Assembly: GCA_900553295.1 (NCBI GenBank)
Contig: USCR01000005.1
Location: 1-43,046 of the forward strand
Direction: 5' to 3'
From: an uncultured Eubacteriales bacterium
GTDB taxonomy: Bacteria > Bacillota > Clostridia > Christensenellales > Aristaeellaceae
DNA length: 43,046 nt
A model generated the notes under the pieces. That model saw only the letters and a list, made by a program, of their open reading frames with translations, searched no databases and was not told the origin of the DNA. A program made the position numbers and the translations under genes. Positions 22,302 to 31,377 of this stretch are shown here, piece after piece. Numbering within the stretch: the first letter of the stretch is position 1; each line of letters begins with the position of its first letter.

Positions 22302-23660
22302 ATGCTTTCGATTCCCCAGGATGTGGCGCTGATTTTGCGCCTGTTGCGCCAGGTAGGCCACCTGGCATATGTGGTGGGCGGTTGCGTGCGGGACGCGCTG
22401 CTGGGCCGCACGCCCAAGGATTGGGATATATGCACCTCCGCTACGCCGGAGGAAATGCAGCGTATTTTTTCGGGATACCATGTGGTGGAAACCGGACTCA
22501 AGCACGGCACGCTCACCGTGGTGCTGCACCATGTTCCCTATGAGGTAACAACTTTCCGCGTGGAGGAGGGATACGCAGACCATCGCCATCCGGATCAGGT
22601 GCGCTTTGTCCACGATGTCCGCGAGGACCTGGCCCGGCGGGATTTTACCGTAAACGCCATGGCCTGGTCTCCCGAGGAAGGACTGGTGGATGCCTTTGGC
22701 GGGCGGGAGGATCTGCGCGCGGGAATCATCCGCTGCGTGGGCGATCCGTATACCCGCTTTGGGGAGGATGCCCTGCGCATCCTTCGGGCGCTGCGCTTTG
22801 CGTCCGCCTATGCTTTTCAAATTGATGGCGATACCGCTGCGGCTATTCATGCTTTGCATCCCACGCTGTGCCATGTGGCGGCGGAACGCATCCGCGTGGA
22901 GCTGGGCAAATTGCTCTGCGGCCAGGCGGCAGCGGAGATCCTGCGCCAGTATCCTGACGTTCTTCACACGGTTTTGCCGGAAACACAAGCTATGTTTGGC
23001 TTTGAGCAGCATAGCCCTTACCACCGCTATGACGTGTGGGAACATACCCTGCATGCCCTCAAGGCAGCTGAGGCGGAGGAAACCCTTCGCTGGGCGGTAC
23101 TCCTGCACGATACGGGAAAACCTGAGGCATTCACCCTGGATGACGCAGGAACAGGCCACGCCTATGGACATGCCAAAATCAGCCGCGACAAGGCGGAGAG
23201 TGCCATGGCACGGCTGAAAATGGACCGTGCCACCTGGGAGGATATGACCACCCTGGTGGAAAGGCATGATATACCGCTGCCGCCGGACCGCCGAACCATG
23301 AAGCGCCGCTTGCGCCAGCTGGGGGAGCGCCGCCTCCGCCTGCTGATACAGCTGCAACGCGCCGATGCCCTGGGCACCGGTACGCGGGTACCCCAGGAGG
23401 TTGAGCAAATGACGCAGGAGCGCACGCAGACGCTGAAAACCCTATTGGCGGAGGATGCCTGCGTGTCCCTTAGACAGTTGCAGGTAAATGGCCGGGATCT
23501 TCTGGCTGCGGGCATACCGGCGGGAAAGATCCTGGGGCAAACCCTGGAGCGGTTGCTGGAAGAGGTTATGGAGGAAATACTGCCAAACCAGCGGGAGCCG
23601 CTGCTGCACCGGGCTGCTGAACTGGTGCGGGAAGGAGGTACCCATGGGCAAATGGAATGA
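22302..23660 (+). CDS. cca: CCA tRNA nucleotidyltransferase
   Basis: 452 residues. Adds or repairs the 3' CCA of tRNAs. Polymerase head: AYVVGGCVRDALLGRTPKDWDIC, with the two Asp of DWD binding metal, and RRDFTVNAMAW with the nucleotide-binding Arg. Neck region RIRVELGKLL. A C-terminal HD domain is present (WAVLLHDTGKPEAF, HAKISRDKAES). AAAAGGAGG precedes the ATG at 22302; the frame upstream to 22260 covers the promoter and is not coding. The last 17 bases overlap uvrC. Whether it adds CC, A or all of CCA depends on whether the genome has a second enzyme. Confidence 0.94.
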   Translation: MLSIPQDVALILRLLRQVGHLAYVVGGCVRDALLGRTPKDWDICTSATPEEMQRIFSGYHVVETGLKHGTLTVVLHHVPYEVTTFRVEEGYADHRHPDQVRFVHDVREDLARRDFTVNAMAWSPEEGLVDAFGGREDLRAGIIRCVGDPYTRFGEDALRILRALRFASAYAFQIDGDTAAAIHALHPTLCHVAAERIRVELGKLLCGQAAAEILRQYPDVLHTVLPETQAMFGFEQHSPYHRYDVWEHTLHALKAAEAEETLRWAVLLHDTGKPEAFTLDDAGTGHAYGHAKISRDKAESAMARLKMDRATWEDMTTLVERHDIPLPPDRRTMKRRLRQLGERRLRLLIQLQRADALGTGTRVPQEVEQMTQERTQTLKTLLAEDACVSLRQLQVNGRDLLAAGIPAGKILGQTLERLLEEVMEEILPNQREPLLHRAAELVREGGTHGQME

Positions 23661-25518
23661 GGAATTGGAGCTGAAAATCCAAAAACTGCCCGAGAGCCCC
23701 GGATGTTATTTGATGAAGGACGCCCAAGGGACAATCATCTACGTGGGCAAAGCGGTAAACCTGAAAAACCGCGTGCGGTCCTACTTTCGGGAAACATACC
23801 ACACGCCCAAGGTAGCGGCCATGATTAGCCATATTCAGGATTTTGATATCCTCCTGTGCGACAGTAACCTGGAAGCCCTGTGCTTGGAGTGCAACCTTAT
23901 TAAGCGGCACCGTCCCTATTACAACATTTTGCTGAAGGATGACAAGCACTATCCCTATCTACGGGTGAACCTCCGGGAGAATTATCCTCGCCTGACCCTG
24001 GCCCGGCGCATGGAAAAGGATGGGGCAAAGTATTTTGGCCCCTATATTGGCGCCACGGCGGTGAAGCAAGTGATCGACGCGGTGCGGGATGTATTCCCCC
24101 TGCGTACCTGCAAGCTGGCCCTGCCGCTGAAATCTCCCCGCCGCCCCTGCGTGAATTATGAGATTGGACGCTGCCTGGCTCCGTGCGCCGGCAAGTGCAC
24201 GGAGGCAGAGTACTGGGATATGCTGGACGGTGTGCTGGCGTTTCTGGGAGGGGATTACAAGCAGGTGGTGGAGCGCCTGAAAAAGGACATGAACGCCGCC
24301 GCGGAAAAAATGCAGTATGAAAAGGCGGCAGTTTACCGGGACAAGATCCGGGACGTGCAGCGGCTTATGGAGCGGCAGATTGCCATACAGACCGAGCGCG
24401 CAGAGCAGGATATCCTGGCTTTGGCCCAGGACGGGCTGGACGCCATGGCGCAGCTGGTCTATGTGCGCGGGGGGCGCATGGTGGGTGGCGACCACTTCCC
24501 CCTTCCCAGGGAAGGGAGCGAAGATCCCGGAGAGATCCTTGCGGCGTTCCTTACCCAATATTATGAGGATGGAAATCTGATTCCCCGGCACGTGCTGGTG
24601 CAGGCGCTTCCGGAGGATAGCCTGCCGCAGCTGGAAGCATGGCTTCGGGAAAAGAAAGGCGCGGCCGTTACCCTGGCCACCCCCAAGCGCGGAGAAAAAC
24701 ATGAGCTGGTGCGCCTGGCCGCCAAAAACGCTGCGGATGCGCTGGAAAAGCGCAATGCCCGGGCGGCCATTCGCCAGGAACGTACCGTAGGCGCGTGCGA
24801 AGGCCTGGCCAAGGCACTGGGCCTGCCCAAGGCGCCGCGCCGCATTGAGGGCTACGACATTTCCAATACCCAGGGCGTGCTATCCGTAGCGTCCATGGTG
24901 GTGTTCATTGATGGCGTGGCGGCCAAGAAAGAGTACCGGCATTTTCGTATTAAAACGGTGGTGGGTGCCAATGACTTCGCATCCATGAACGAAGTGCTGG
25001 GCCGGCGTTTCTCCCACGGCCTGGAGGAAAAAAAGGAACGGGAAGCCGCGGGGCTCCCGGCCATTGGAGGAAAGTTTTCGGACCTGCCGGATCTGGTACT
25101 CATTGACGGTGGCCCCCAGCAGCTGCGCTTTGCCCGGGAAGCCTTGCAGGCCCTGGGCGCAGAGGTACCCATGTTTGGCCTGGCGAAAAAGCAGGAGGAG
25201 ATTTATCTTCCCGACCGGGAGGAACCCATCTGCCTGGATCACCATACGCCGGAGCTGCATCTGGTGCAGCGCATTCGCGATGAGGCGCACCGCTTTGGCA
25301 TCACCCATCACCGGGCGCTGCGAGGGAAGGCCAGCATCCACAGCCAGCTGGAGGACATCCCTGGCATCGGCCCCAAGCGGCGCAAGGCATTGCTTTCCCA
25401 TTTTGGCTCCCTGAAAGCCATACGTGCGGCTTCCCTGGAGGAACTGGCTTCGGCTCCCGGCATGAGCAAGCCCGCGGCGGAGGCCGTGTGGGCGTGGGCA
25501 CAGGATGGACAAAGCTGA
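23644..25518 (+). CDS. uvrC: Excinuclease ABC subunit C
   Basis: 624 residues, normal length. Makes both incisions in nucleotide excision repair with UvrB. GIY-YIG nuclease: PGCYLMKDAQGTIIYVGKAV at residues 17-36. UVR helix pair (DMNAAAEKMQYEKAAVYRDK) near 220. RNase H-like second nuclease with YDISNTQG and DLVLIDGGPQQLRFA, and the C-terminal tandem helix-hairpin-helix (IPGIGPKRRKALLSHFGS). GGAAGGAGG lies before the ATG at 23644, inside the end of cca, so the two are translationally linked. Confidence 0.98.
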   Translation: MGKWNEELELKIQKLPESPGCYLMKDAQGTIIYVGKAVNLKNRVRSYFRETYHTPKVAAMISHIQDFDILLCDSNLEALCLECNLIKRHRPYYNILLKDDKHYPYLRVNLRENYPRLTLARRMEKDGAKYFGPYIGATAVKQVIDAVRDVFPLRTCKLALPLKSPRRPCVNYEIGRCLAPCAGKCTEAEYWDMLDGVLAFLGGDYKQVVERLKKDMNAAAEKMQYEKAAVYRDKIRDVQRLMERQIAIQTERAEQDILALAQDGLDAMAQLVYVRGGRMVGGDHFPLPREGSEDPGEILAAFLTQYYEDGNLIPRHVLVQALPEDSLPQLEAWLREKKGAAVTLATPKRGEKHELVRLAAKNAADALEKRNARAAIRQERTVGACEGLAKALGLPKAPRRIEGYDISNTQGVLSVASMVVFIDGVAAKKEYRHFRIKTVVGANDFASMNEVLGRRFSHGLEEKKEREAAGLPAIGGKFSDLPDLVLIDGGPQQLRFAREALQALGAEVPMFGLAKKQEEIYLPDREEPICLDHHTPELHLVQRIRDEAHRFGITHHRALRGKASIHSQLEDIPGIGPKRRKALLSHFGSLKAIRAASLEELASAPGMSKPAAEAVWAWAQDGQS

Positions 25519-25539
25519 ATTTTCTTAGGGAAATTTGGC

Positions 25540-25568
25540 TTGTTCGCGGTTGGCTTTTTTGCTATAAT
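25540..25568 (+). promoter_or_regulatory. Promoter of the YitT gene
   Basis: TTGTTC, 17-base spacer, TATAAT with TGC before it. Starts a transcript about 55 bases before 25629. Confidence 0.75.
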
Positions 25569-25628
25569 CGCTTTGGTTCAGGATGCACTTTGCTGTGGAT
25601 ATGCTAGCGAGGAAAGGATGCGCTGCCT

Positions 25629-26495
25629 ATGGAACGTGCAAAACCACAAAAGCAAATTGTGAAAGAATGGCTACTTATTACTTTGGGTATCGTCTTTCTA
25701 ACGGTGGGCGTGTATTTTTTCAAGTTTCCCAATAATTTCTCCACGGGCGGGGTCAGCGGTCTGTCGGTGATTCTGGCACACTATATTCCCAGCATGACTC
25801 CTGGGACCTTTGTTACCGTGATCAATGTGTTGCTGCTTTTGTTGGGCTTCGCAGTGTTTGGGCGCAGCTTTGGCATGCGTACTACCTATGCCAGCCTGTT
25901 GTTCAGTGGCTTGACATGGCTGCTGGAGCGCGTGCTGCCCATGCAGGCGCCCATGACTTCCCAGCCGCTGCTGGAGCTGATTTTCGCGGTATCGCTGCCG
26001 GCGGTGGGTTCGGCGATTCTCTTTAACCTGGATGCTTCCAGCGGTGGCACGGATATTGTGGCCATGGTGCTAAAAAAGTTTACCAGTCTCAATATTGGCC
26101 GGGCGCTCATGTGCTCCGATTGCATTATTACGGTGATGGCCTGCGTGGCCTTTGGCATGGAGACGGGACTGTTTTCCATCCTGGGACTGCTGATGAAGTC
26201 GCTCCTGGTGGATATGGTGCTGGAAAACATCAACACCCATAAATGTTTTCACATTATTACCGCCCATCCGGAAACAATTCAGGATTTCATTGTGAAAAAC
26301 CTGCACCGCGGCGCTACCGCTTTGCAGGGGGAAGGCGTTTTTACCCACGAAGGCCGCACGGTGCTGCTAACGGTGGTAAACCGTCACGAGGCCATTTTGC
26401 TACGCAAGTATATCAAAGCGGTGGACCCCACTTGCTTTTTGCTGATTACCAATACCGGTGAAATCATCGGCAAGGGCTTCCGGGGCGTCAACTAA
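25629..26495 (+). CDS. YitT-family membrane protein (DUF161 + DUF2179)
   Basis: 288 residues. Five or six membrane segments (WLLITLGIVFLTVGVYFF; NFSTGGVSGLSVIL; VTVINVLLLLLGF; FAVSLPAVGSAILF with NLDASSGGTDIVA) followed by a soluble C-terminal domain (HIITAHPETIQDFIVKNLHR, TALQGEG, VVNRHEAILLRKYI). The family is abundant in Firmicutes; transport activity is assumed but not well defined. Its own promoter and a 12-base gap to the next gene suggest an operon with the DMT transporter. Confidence 0.92.
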   Translation: MERAKPQKQIVKEWLLITLGIVFLTVGVYFFKFPNNFSTGGVSGLSVILAHYIPSMTPGTFVTVINVLLLLLGFAVFGRSFGMRTTYASLLFSGLTWLLERVLPMQAPMTSQPLLELIFAVSLPAVGSAILFNLDASSGGTDIVAMVLKKFTSLNIGRALMCSDCIITVMACVAFGMETGLFSILGLLMKSLLVDMVLENINTHKCFHIITAHPETIQDFIVKNLHRGATALQGEGVFTHEGRTVLLTVVNRHEAILLRKYIKAVDPTCFLLITNTGEIIGKGFRGVN

Positions 26496-26507
26496 GGGGG
26501 ATGGCAT

Positions 26508-27416
26508 ATGTACGGAATCCTGGGCGGTGTATATGGAGCATTGCTCTCCATCATGAATTTGATGAATGCCCAACTTTCCGCCATCTATGGTAACTGGGCA
26601 GCCACGGTGATGATCCATCTGGTGGGCCTGGCTGTTCTGTTTCCCTTTTCCTTTGGGTGGGGACGGTCCAAGGGACGTGCTCCCTGGTACCTGTATGGCG
26701 GCGGCTTGATTGGCATTGTCACAGTGGCCTGCTGCAATGTGGGTATCAGCGGCATTGGCGTTACCGCAAACCTGGTGCTCATGCTGCTGGGACAGCTGAT
26801 TTGCTCCACCATCATAGACCAGTTTGGACTTTTGGGGGCACGGACGGTCCGCCTGAGCTGGGGGCGGGCCTTGAGCCTGGGCGTGATCGCCATAGGCGAT
26901 CTTGTAATGCTGCTGTGGACCGCCGGTGCGGCCACCGAGGGCGGCGCGCCGGTGTGGCTGGCGGTGCTGGTATCCATCCTGTCCGGCTTCTCCATGGTGC
27001 TGGCCCGCATCAGCAATGCGCGACTGGCGGAGCGGTCGGGGTTGGGCTACAGCACGGTTATGAATTACGTAACCGGCCTGAGCGGCAGCCTGCTGATTTA
27101 TCTCTGCCTGGGCAGCAAGCAGCTCCCGCCTATCCCGGCGGAGGGGCAGAGCTTCCTGATTTATATGGGTGGCGCGTTGGGCGCGGTGGCGGTTTATCTG
27201 TGCAGCCTGGTTACGCCCAAGCTTTCTACCCTGCAGTTCACGGTAATCCTTTTTGTGGGACAGATCTTTTCCAGCATGCTGCTGGATGCCTTGCTGCTGG
27301 GCGTGTTTTCCATGGGCACGCTGGTGGGCGGCGTGGTGGTGGCCCTGGGAATGGCACTGAACATCTGGCAGGAACGAAAGGGGACGAAGCCGCTTGGAAA
27401 CGCTGTCCAGCCTTAA
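26508..27416 (+). CDS. DMT transporter, duplicated DUF606/YdcZ type
   Basis: 302 residues, about ten membrane segments in two related halves, each beginning with a short helix pair rich in Gly and Asn (GGVYGALLSIMNLMNAQLSA; YMGGALGAVAVYLCSLVTPK) and ending with LGQLICSTIIDQFG or VGQIFSSMLLDALL. That repeat is the DUF606/YdcZ signature within the drug/metabolite transporter superfamily. The substrate is unknown. AAGGGGG precedes the ATG at 26508. The last 23 bases overlap the methyltransferase gene. Confidence 0.85.
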   Translation: MYGILGGVYGALLSIMNLMNAQLSAIYGNWAATVMIHLVGLAVLFPFSFGWGRSKGRAPWYLYGGGLIGIVTVACCNVGISGIGVTANLVLMLLGQLICSTIIDQFGLLGARTVRLSWGRALSLGVIAIGDLVMLLWTAGAATEGGAPVWLAVLVSILSGFSMVLARISNARLAERSGLGYSTVMNYVTGLSGSLLIYLCLGSKQLPPIPAEGQSFLIYMGGALGAVAVYLCSLVTPKLSTLQFTVILFVGQIFSSMLLDALLLGVFSMGTLVGGVVVALGMALNIWQERKGTKPLGNAVQP

Positions 27417-28155
27417 AAATCCACGGGTTCAGCTGTGGCGTAGCCTAAAGGAACGAAAGGCGCGGAAGGAAACAGGATTGTTCCTGGTGGAAGGCCGAAA
27501 GATGGTGACCGAAGCGCTGGCCTCCGACTTTCCCGTGGAAACCATCCTTTGCGATGCGGCGCAGGCAGCAACATACGCATCCCTATTGTCCCAGGGAGAG
27601 GCCGCACTGCTGCCTGCACATGTCCTGGCGGCAGTGTGCGACACCAAAACACCACAGGGTATTGCGGCGGTGGTGCGCATGGGCGCCATTGCCCATCTGG
27701 GCAAACGCCTGGTGGCCCTGGATGGTGTGCAGGACCCGGGCAATGTGGGAACCATTTTGCGCACGGCGGACTGCGCCGGCATGGAAGGCCTGCTCCTGAG
27801 CGAGCAATGCGCCGATATTTTTAGCCCCAAGGTGCTCCGGGCCACCATGGGCAGCATTTTCCGCATGCCCGTGGAAGTGACGGCAGATTTGCCCGGGCGG
27901 CTCTACGCCTTGCGGGAGCAAGGGTACAGTGTGCTTTCCTCACAGCTGGACGGGACACCGTTTTATCAGCGCAGGGGGGTAGGGGAACGCTATGTGCTGG
28001 TGGTGGGAAACGAAGGCAACGGCGTGTCCCACCAGGTGCAGCAGCTGGCCACCCATCGTTTACGCCTGCCCATGCGTGGGGGCGCCGAGTCCCTGAATGC
28101 GGCGGTGGCGGCGGGTATCATGATGTATGAGCTGACCAGAGAGCTGGGGGAATAA
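27394..28155 (+). CDS. SpoU/TrmH-family RNA 2'-O-methyltransferase
   Basis: 253 residues from a TTG start at 27394, the only start giving the full N-terminus (SLKNPRVQLWRSLKERKARK), which is the L30e-like substrate-binding domain. The knotted SPOUT domain has the three motifs: LDGVQDPGNVGTILRTADC, VLVVGNEGNGVS, and LPMRGGAESLNAAVAAGIMMYE. Family members methylate rRNA or tRNA riboses. The Bacillus counterpart is YsgA; the target nucleotide is not certain. Some Firmicutes have pheST next; here a small structured RNA region follows instead. Confidence 0.9.
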   Translation: METLSSLKNPRVQLWRSLKERKARKETGLFLVEGRKMVTEALASDFPVETILCDAAQAATYASLLSQGEAALLPAHVLAAVCDTKTPQGIAAVVRMGAIAHLGKRLVALDGVQDPGNVGTILRTADCAGMEGLLLSEQCADIFSPKVLRATMGSIFRMPVEVTADLPGRLYALREQGYSVLSSQLDGTPFYQRRGVGERYVLVVGNEGNGVSHQVQQLATHRLRLPMRGGAESLNAAVAAGIMMYELTRELGE

Positions 28156-28297
28156 GGCTGATAGAGGCCGGCTTTTCCCAAAGATGGAGTTCACCTTTTG
28201 GTACGGTATCTTTCACGTATACTTCAGCTTGCTTTCCTTGGCTGGTCAGATGCGGCAGGTATGATAAAACCAGTTCCAAGGAAAGGAGGCGGCAAGG

Positions 28298-28333
28298 ATG
28301 GGCATCCGGGATTATCAAGTGCTGCACGGTTGA
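28298..28333 (+). CDS. Possible 11-residue peptide
   Basis: ATG with AAGGAGG eight bases upstream, MGIRDYQVLHG, stop TGA lying in the first hairpin loop. Could be a leader peptide or chance. Confidence 0.25.
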   Translation: MGIRDYQVLHG

Positions 28334-28388
28334 GACCGTGCCTGATAACAGGCGATACCGCGGCGCATGATAGCCGCTGATTCAAAAA

Positions 28389-28428
28389 GACGGACGGGGA
28401 TATTTTATGAAACCGTCCGCCTTTTTTT
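28389..28428 (+). terminator. Rho-independent terminator
   Basis: GACGGACGG / CCGTCCGCC (one mismatch) with a 15-base loop and seven T. Confidence 0.88.
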
Positions 28429-28459
28429 GTTTGCAGATGTAACGTTTATCCGCCACGCA

Positions 28460-28489
28460 TTGACAGCTTTACCTGGAAAATGCTAGTAT
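28460..28489 (+). promoter_or_regulatory. Promoter of the SH3-like gene
   Basis: TTGACA, 18-base spacer, TAGTAT with TGC just before it. Confidence 0.7.
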
Positions 28490-28547
28490 CAAAATACATA
28501 ATGAGGTGAGCAAAGACAGTTGCAAAGGAGCTAAAGGAGGAAGGCAT

Positions 28548-29918
28548 ATGTGGAAGCGGTGGCTGGTGGTTTGCCTATGCCTTTGCCTGGCGGGATGGGC
28601 GCAGGCTGAGGCATACTATACGTACGGCTACATCTGCGGGGAAGACAGCGTGGTGATCTATGAGGCGGAGCGCTCGGATAGCCGCATGCTGGGCTGCGTG
28701 TTTCCGGGGACGCCGGTAACGGTGATTGCCCATCAGGGCGAATGGTACTGGATTCACCTGGACCATCAGGAGCAGGATGATATGCTGATGGGATATGTCA
28801 AGGCAGACCAGGTGTCGCGCACGGCATCGGACGCGCAACTGCCGGTGGTCAGTCTCCTGGGAGAGGAGCCGGTGAGACTGTGCTCTGAACATCAGCATAT
28901 CACGCGTGCCATGCTGGAAGCTGGCACGGAGGTGGAACTGATGGGACAGACGGACATATACTGGATTGTCCGCGCGGACGGGCAGATGGGTACAATTCCC
29001 TTGGAAAGCGCCGAGCCCGCCCAGGCGGCGCTGTCGCTGCTGAATGCCGATTATCTGGCTCAGGTACAGCAGGATGAGGCAAACCGGCAAGCCATGATAA
29101 CCTACGCCGAGGAGGCGGAGATACGCTTTGGCGCGGACAATCGGAAATGGCCCCTGCAGCAGCGGCAGGAATATGGCCGGCTGCAGGAAGCATGCGGCAT
29201 TTTCAACGTATGGGTGGATGAGATACCCCGATCCACGGAACTGGATCAGGAAACGGCCTTGCAAATGGCAAAGGACTACTTCCGCCAGATGTGGGGGGTC
29301 GATGCCAATGCGGAGGCGTGGCAGATATATACGGCTTTCGGCTATAACCGCATGGAGCCCAATGCGCGCCTGTGGCAGTTTACCTTTCAGGAAACAGCGT
29401 ATGAGGAGAGTCAATTTCTCATGCAGCTGACCGCGGACACGGGGGAGCTCTACCGTACCTCCAGTGCGGACGCATTCATGTCCGCACGGCGGAAACATGG
29501 CTATACGGCTGATCAAGCGCTACAGGACGCCCTGGCAGAATGGAGCGAACGGCTGGGGCGCGACGTGGAGGAGTGGACGATTGAGGAACAATATGACTTC
29601 GCACAAACTCCTGTTGCGCAGCTTGCCCATTATTACGAAAACGCCACAGTACCAAAAGACTGGGAAGTACCCGTGGACGAAGCGCTGTCCACGGCGCGGC
29701 TTGGCCTGATGCACCGCTATGGACTGGAAGCGGAGGAGCTGGATCGCTTGCAGCTGAGAACCCAGGCCATGGAAAATCTGCCGGAGCGATTTTATTATTT
29801 TACTTGGAGCAGCTGGAACGCGGAGATAGAACTGTGGGAGTGCCTGTATGTGGCGCAGATTGATATGGGAACCGGCGAGATCATGACGCTGTCCGGTCCG
29901 GGTGAAGGCAATGGATAA
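28548..29918 (+). CDS. Secreted protein with SH3-like and PepSY-like parts
   Basis: 456 residues from the ATG at 28548 (AAAGGAGG upstream). Signal peptide MWKRWLVVCLCLCLAGWAQA-EA. Residues ~20-85 look like a bacterial SH3 domain (DSVVIYEAERSDSRMLGCVF, GEWYWIHL, GYVKADQV); a second, weaker repeat spans ~95-150. Residues ~245-330 repeat the PepSY-like pattern also found in the gene at 2673 (LDQETALQMAKDYFRQMWG, ARLWQFTF, LMQLTADTGELY). A third module ends CLYVAQIDMGTGEIM. SH3 repeats in secreted Firmicutes proteins usually bind cell wall. The function is unknown; a wall-associated regulator or inhibitor is a guess. Confidence 0.78.
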   Translation: MWKRWLVVCLCLCLAGWAQAEAYYTYGYICGEDSVVIYEAERSDSRMLGCVFPGTPVTVIAHQGEWYWIHLDHQEQDDMLMGYVKADQVSRTASDAQLPVVSLLGEEPVRLCSEHQHITRAMLEAGTEVELMGQTDIYWIVRADGQMGTIPLESAEPAQAALSLLNADYLAQVQQDEANRQAMITYAEEAEIRFGADNRKWPLQQRQEYGRLQEACGIFNVWVDEIPRSTELDQETALQMAKDYFRQMWGVDANAEAWQIYTAFGYNRMEPNARLWQFTFQETAYEESQFLMQLTADTGELYRTSSADAFMSARRKHGYTADQALQDALAEWSERLGRDVEEWTIEEQYDFAQTPVAQLAHYYENATVPKDWEVPVDEALSTARLGLMHRYGLEAEELDRLQLRTQAMENLPERFYYFTWSSWNAEIELWECLYVAQIDMGTGEIMTLSGPGEGNG

Positions 29919-30045
29919 GCCGGCTCCAGGCAAGCGGCCTTCGCCATGCTAGCAGTAAAAGGGGCCGTGGCGCCGCTGATACTTGGCCGTCTACGGCGGC
30001 TTTGCCTCCTCGCAAAGGGGGATATACCTCTTTTTCGATATGCTG

Positions 30046-30075
30046 AACCGGGCGAAAGTGTTTTTTCCCGGTTCT
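30046..30075 (+). terminator. Terminator between convergent genes
   Basis: AACCGGG / CCCGGTT stem with a T-rich loop (GTGTTTTTT) and a short T tail, between 29918 (+) and 30089 (-). Confidence 0.55.
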
Positions 30076-30088
30076 TTGTCATGGGTGG

Positions 30089-31359
30089 TTAATGTATCAC
30101 CGCCGTTTGCCGCACGTATCGGCCCTGCTGTTCCAGACTGATGTAAAGTCCCGGCACAGAGCCGGGAAGGCGACGCAGGCACCCATCCACCCGGTCGGTG
30201 ACTGTGTCCAAGGACTCGCCGGTGAGCAGGCAAAGCTCCACAGCGTCTGCATACCCGTAGAGGGAAAGATGGATTCCCCCCTGGGACGCGCTGGCCGCGT
30301 TTATGGCCTGGTCTGCCAGGAACGTCACTGCCCGGCATACGCGGGACAGCAGCGCAGCTTTCCGCGGCAGGGTGCCTTGTACACACAGATAAAAGGGAAT
30401 GTCCCGGTCGTTTGCACACTGTATTTTTTCCAGCAGTGTTTTTTCCAGCAGCGGGTGGTCCAGCTGATGCAGGGCAGCGATGTTTTCATGATTGATCAAG
30501 GCACATTTGGAAACCAGATGCTGATAGTAAGCGCGGGATGCCTCAGGCAGATCGTTCAGCAGCGCACCTTCAAATCCGTAAATCATGTTCAGTATATTAT
30601 GCCGGAACTGACGCGTATTGGAAATCAGAGTATCCGTAATGCGCTTTTGCCGTTCAAGGGTGTCATTGTTTTGCGCATTTTCAGGTAGCGAAAGTCCTGT
30701 ATCAGATAGGAAAGGCACACCAGAATCAGCAGCATGATGATGGTGAGCAACGTGCTGGCCACATGGAGGCGTGAAGTATCAACCAGCGGCGTGAGTTGAT
30801 TGAAAAGCATAAAGGCGCAGACAAAAACCCCTGCCAATAAAAGAAAAGCCCTGGAGAGATACAGAAAGGCTGACAATCTAGCAGGAAGCCGCGGCAACAG
30901 GCGGCGTAGAAGGTAGAGAAGCCCGGCATAAGGGAAGGCTATCGCCAGGTTGACAAGGCTCTGTATTACACGCCCCCAGTCGTAGCTGACGATCATGGCA
31001 TTGGCACGCTCCGCACCAAATATCCATAAGCAAACGGGCCCAACCACAAGTACGAAGCCGAACTGCGCAAGCAGGCTGATACCTGTGGCAATCCAGAGGC
31101 ACCGCCCACGCCGGTGGAAGGCAAAACGAGCCTGCAATAACGTAAGCACAAAACACATCAGATAAGCAAAACCTGAATAGCCATCCCCCAGGAAGGGATG
31201 AGCGGCCCGCTCCAAAAGAAAGATAATACCTACGAACAATAGTCCATCCTTCCAGGCGGGTTTCTCCCCTAGACTGACACAACAAACACCATACAGGCTC
31301 ATACCATCCAGAAGCGTTGTCAAGAGCACCACAAGGGGCGCGCTCACAATCGGGTCCAT
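30089..31359 (-). pseudogene. AgrC-type kinase paralogue, frameshifted and decayed
   Basis: The first frame (start 31359, AAAGGAG upstream) gives about six membrane segments ending CLSYLIQDFRYLKMRK, then nonsense to 30625. The rest continues in the -1 frame (NNDTLERQKRITDTL to the end at 30089). Adding one A near 30670 restores MRKNNDTLERQKR, which aligns without gap to MRRRNETLEQQKR in the intact kinase upstream. The ATP-binding part is also worn: the N-box DNAIEAA of the paralogue is DQAINAA here, and the GDGLQSI box is absent. So even with the frame restored it would be a pseudokinase. It starts 18 bases after the intact kinase. Confidence 0.8.
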
Positions 31360-31377
31360 GTATCAACGGCTCCTTTG

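Larger units (their letters stand above)
28240..28428 (+). ncRNA. Putative small structured RNA with a short ORF
   Basis: A candidate promoter (TTGGCT, 16 bases, TATGAT at 28259-28264) is followed by about 150 nt. This contains an 11-codon ORF (28298-28333, MGIRDYQVLHG, with AAGGAGG upstream), a perfect GCACGGT-TGAG-ACCGTGC hairpin (28324-28341) enclosed by TTATCA/TGATAA, a GCGGC/GCCGC hairpin (28360-28377), and a terminator with seven T. The segment AACAGGCGATACCGCGG resembles a T-box antiterminator but lacks the UGG that pairs with tRNA. The next gene has its own promoter beyond the terminator, so this is more likely a free RNA or a relict leader. Confidence 0.45.

Noticed and set aside
30625..30718. 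Programmed -1 frameshift in the second kinase
   Set aside because: No X-XXY-YYZ heptamer at the shift point and no following stable structure evident; simple base loss explains it better.
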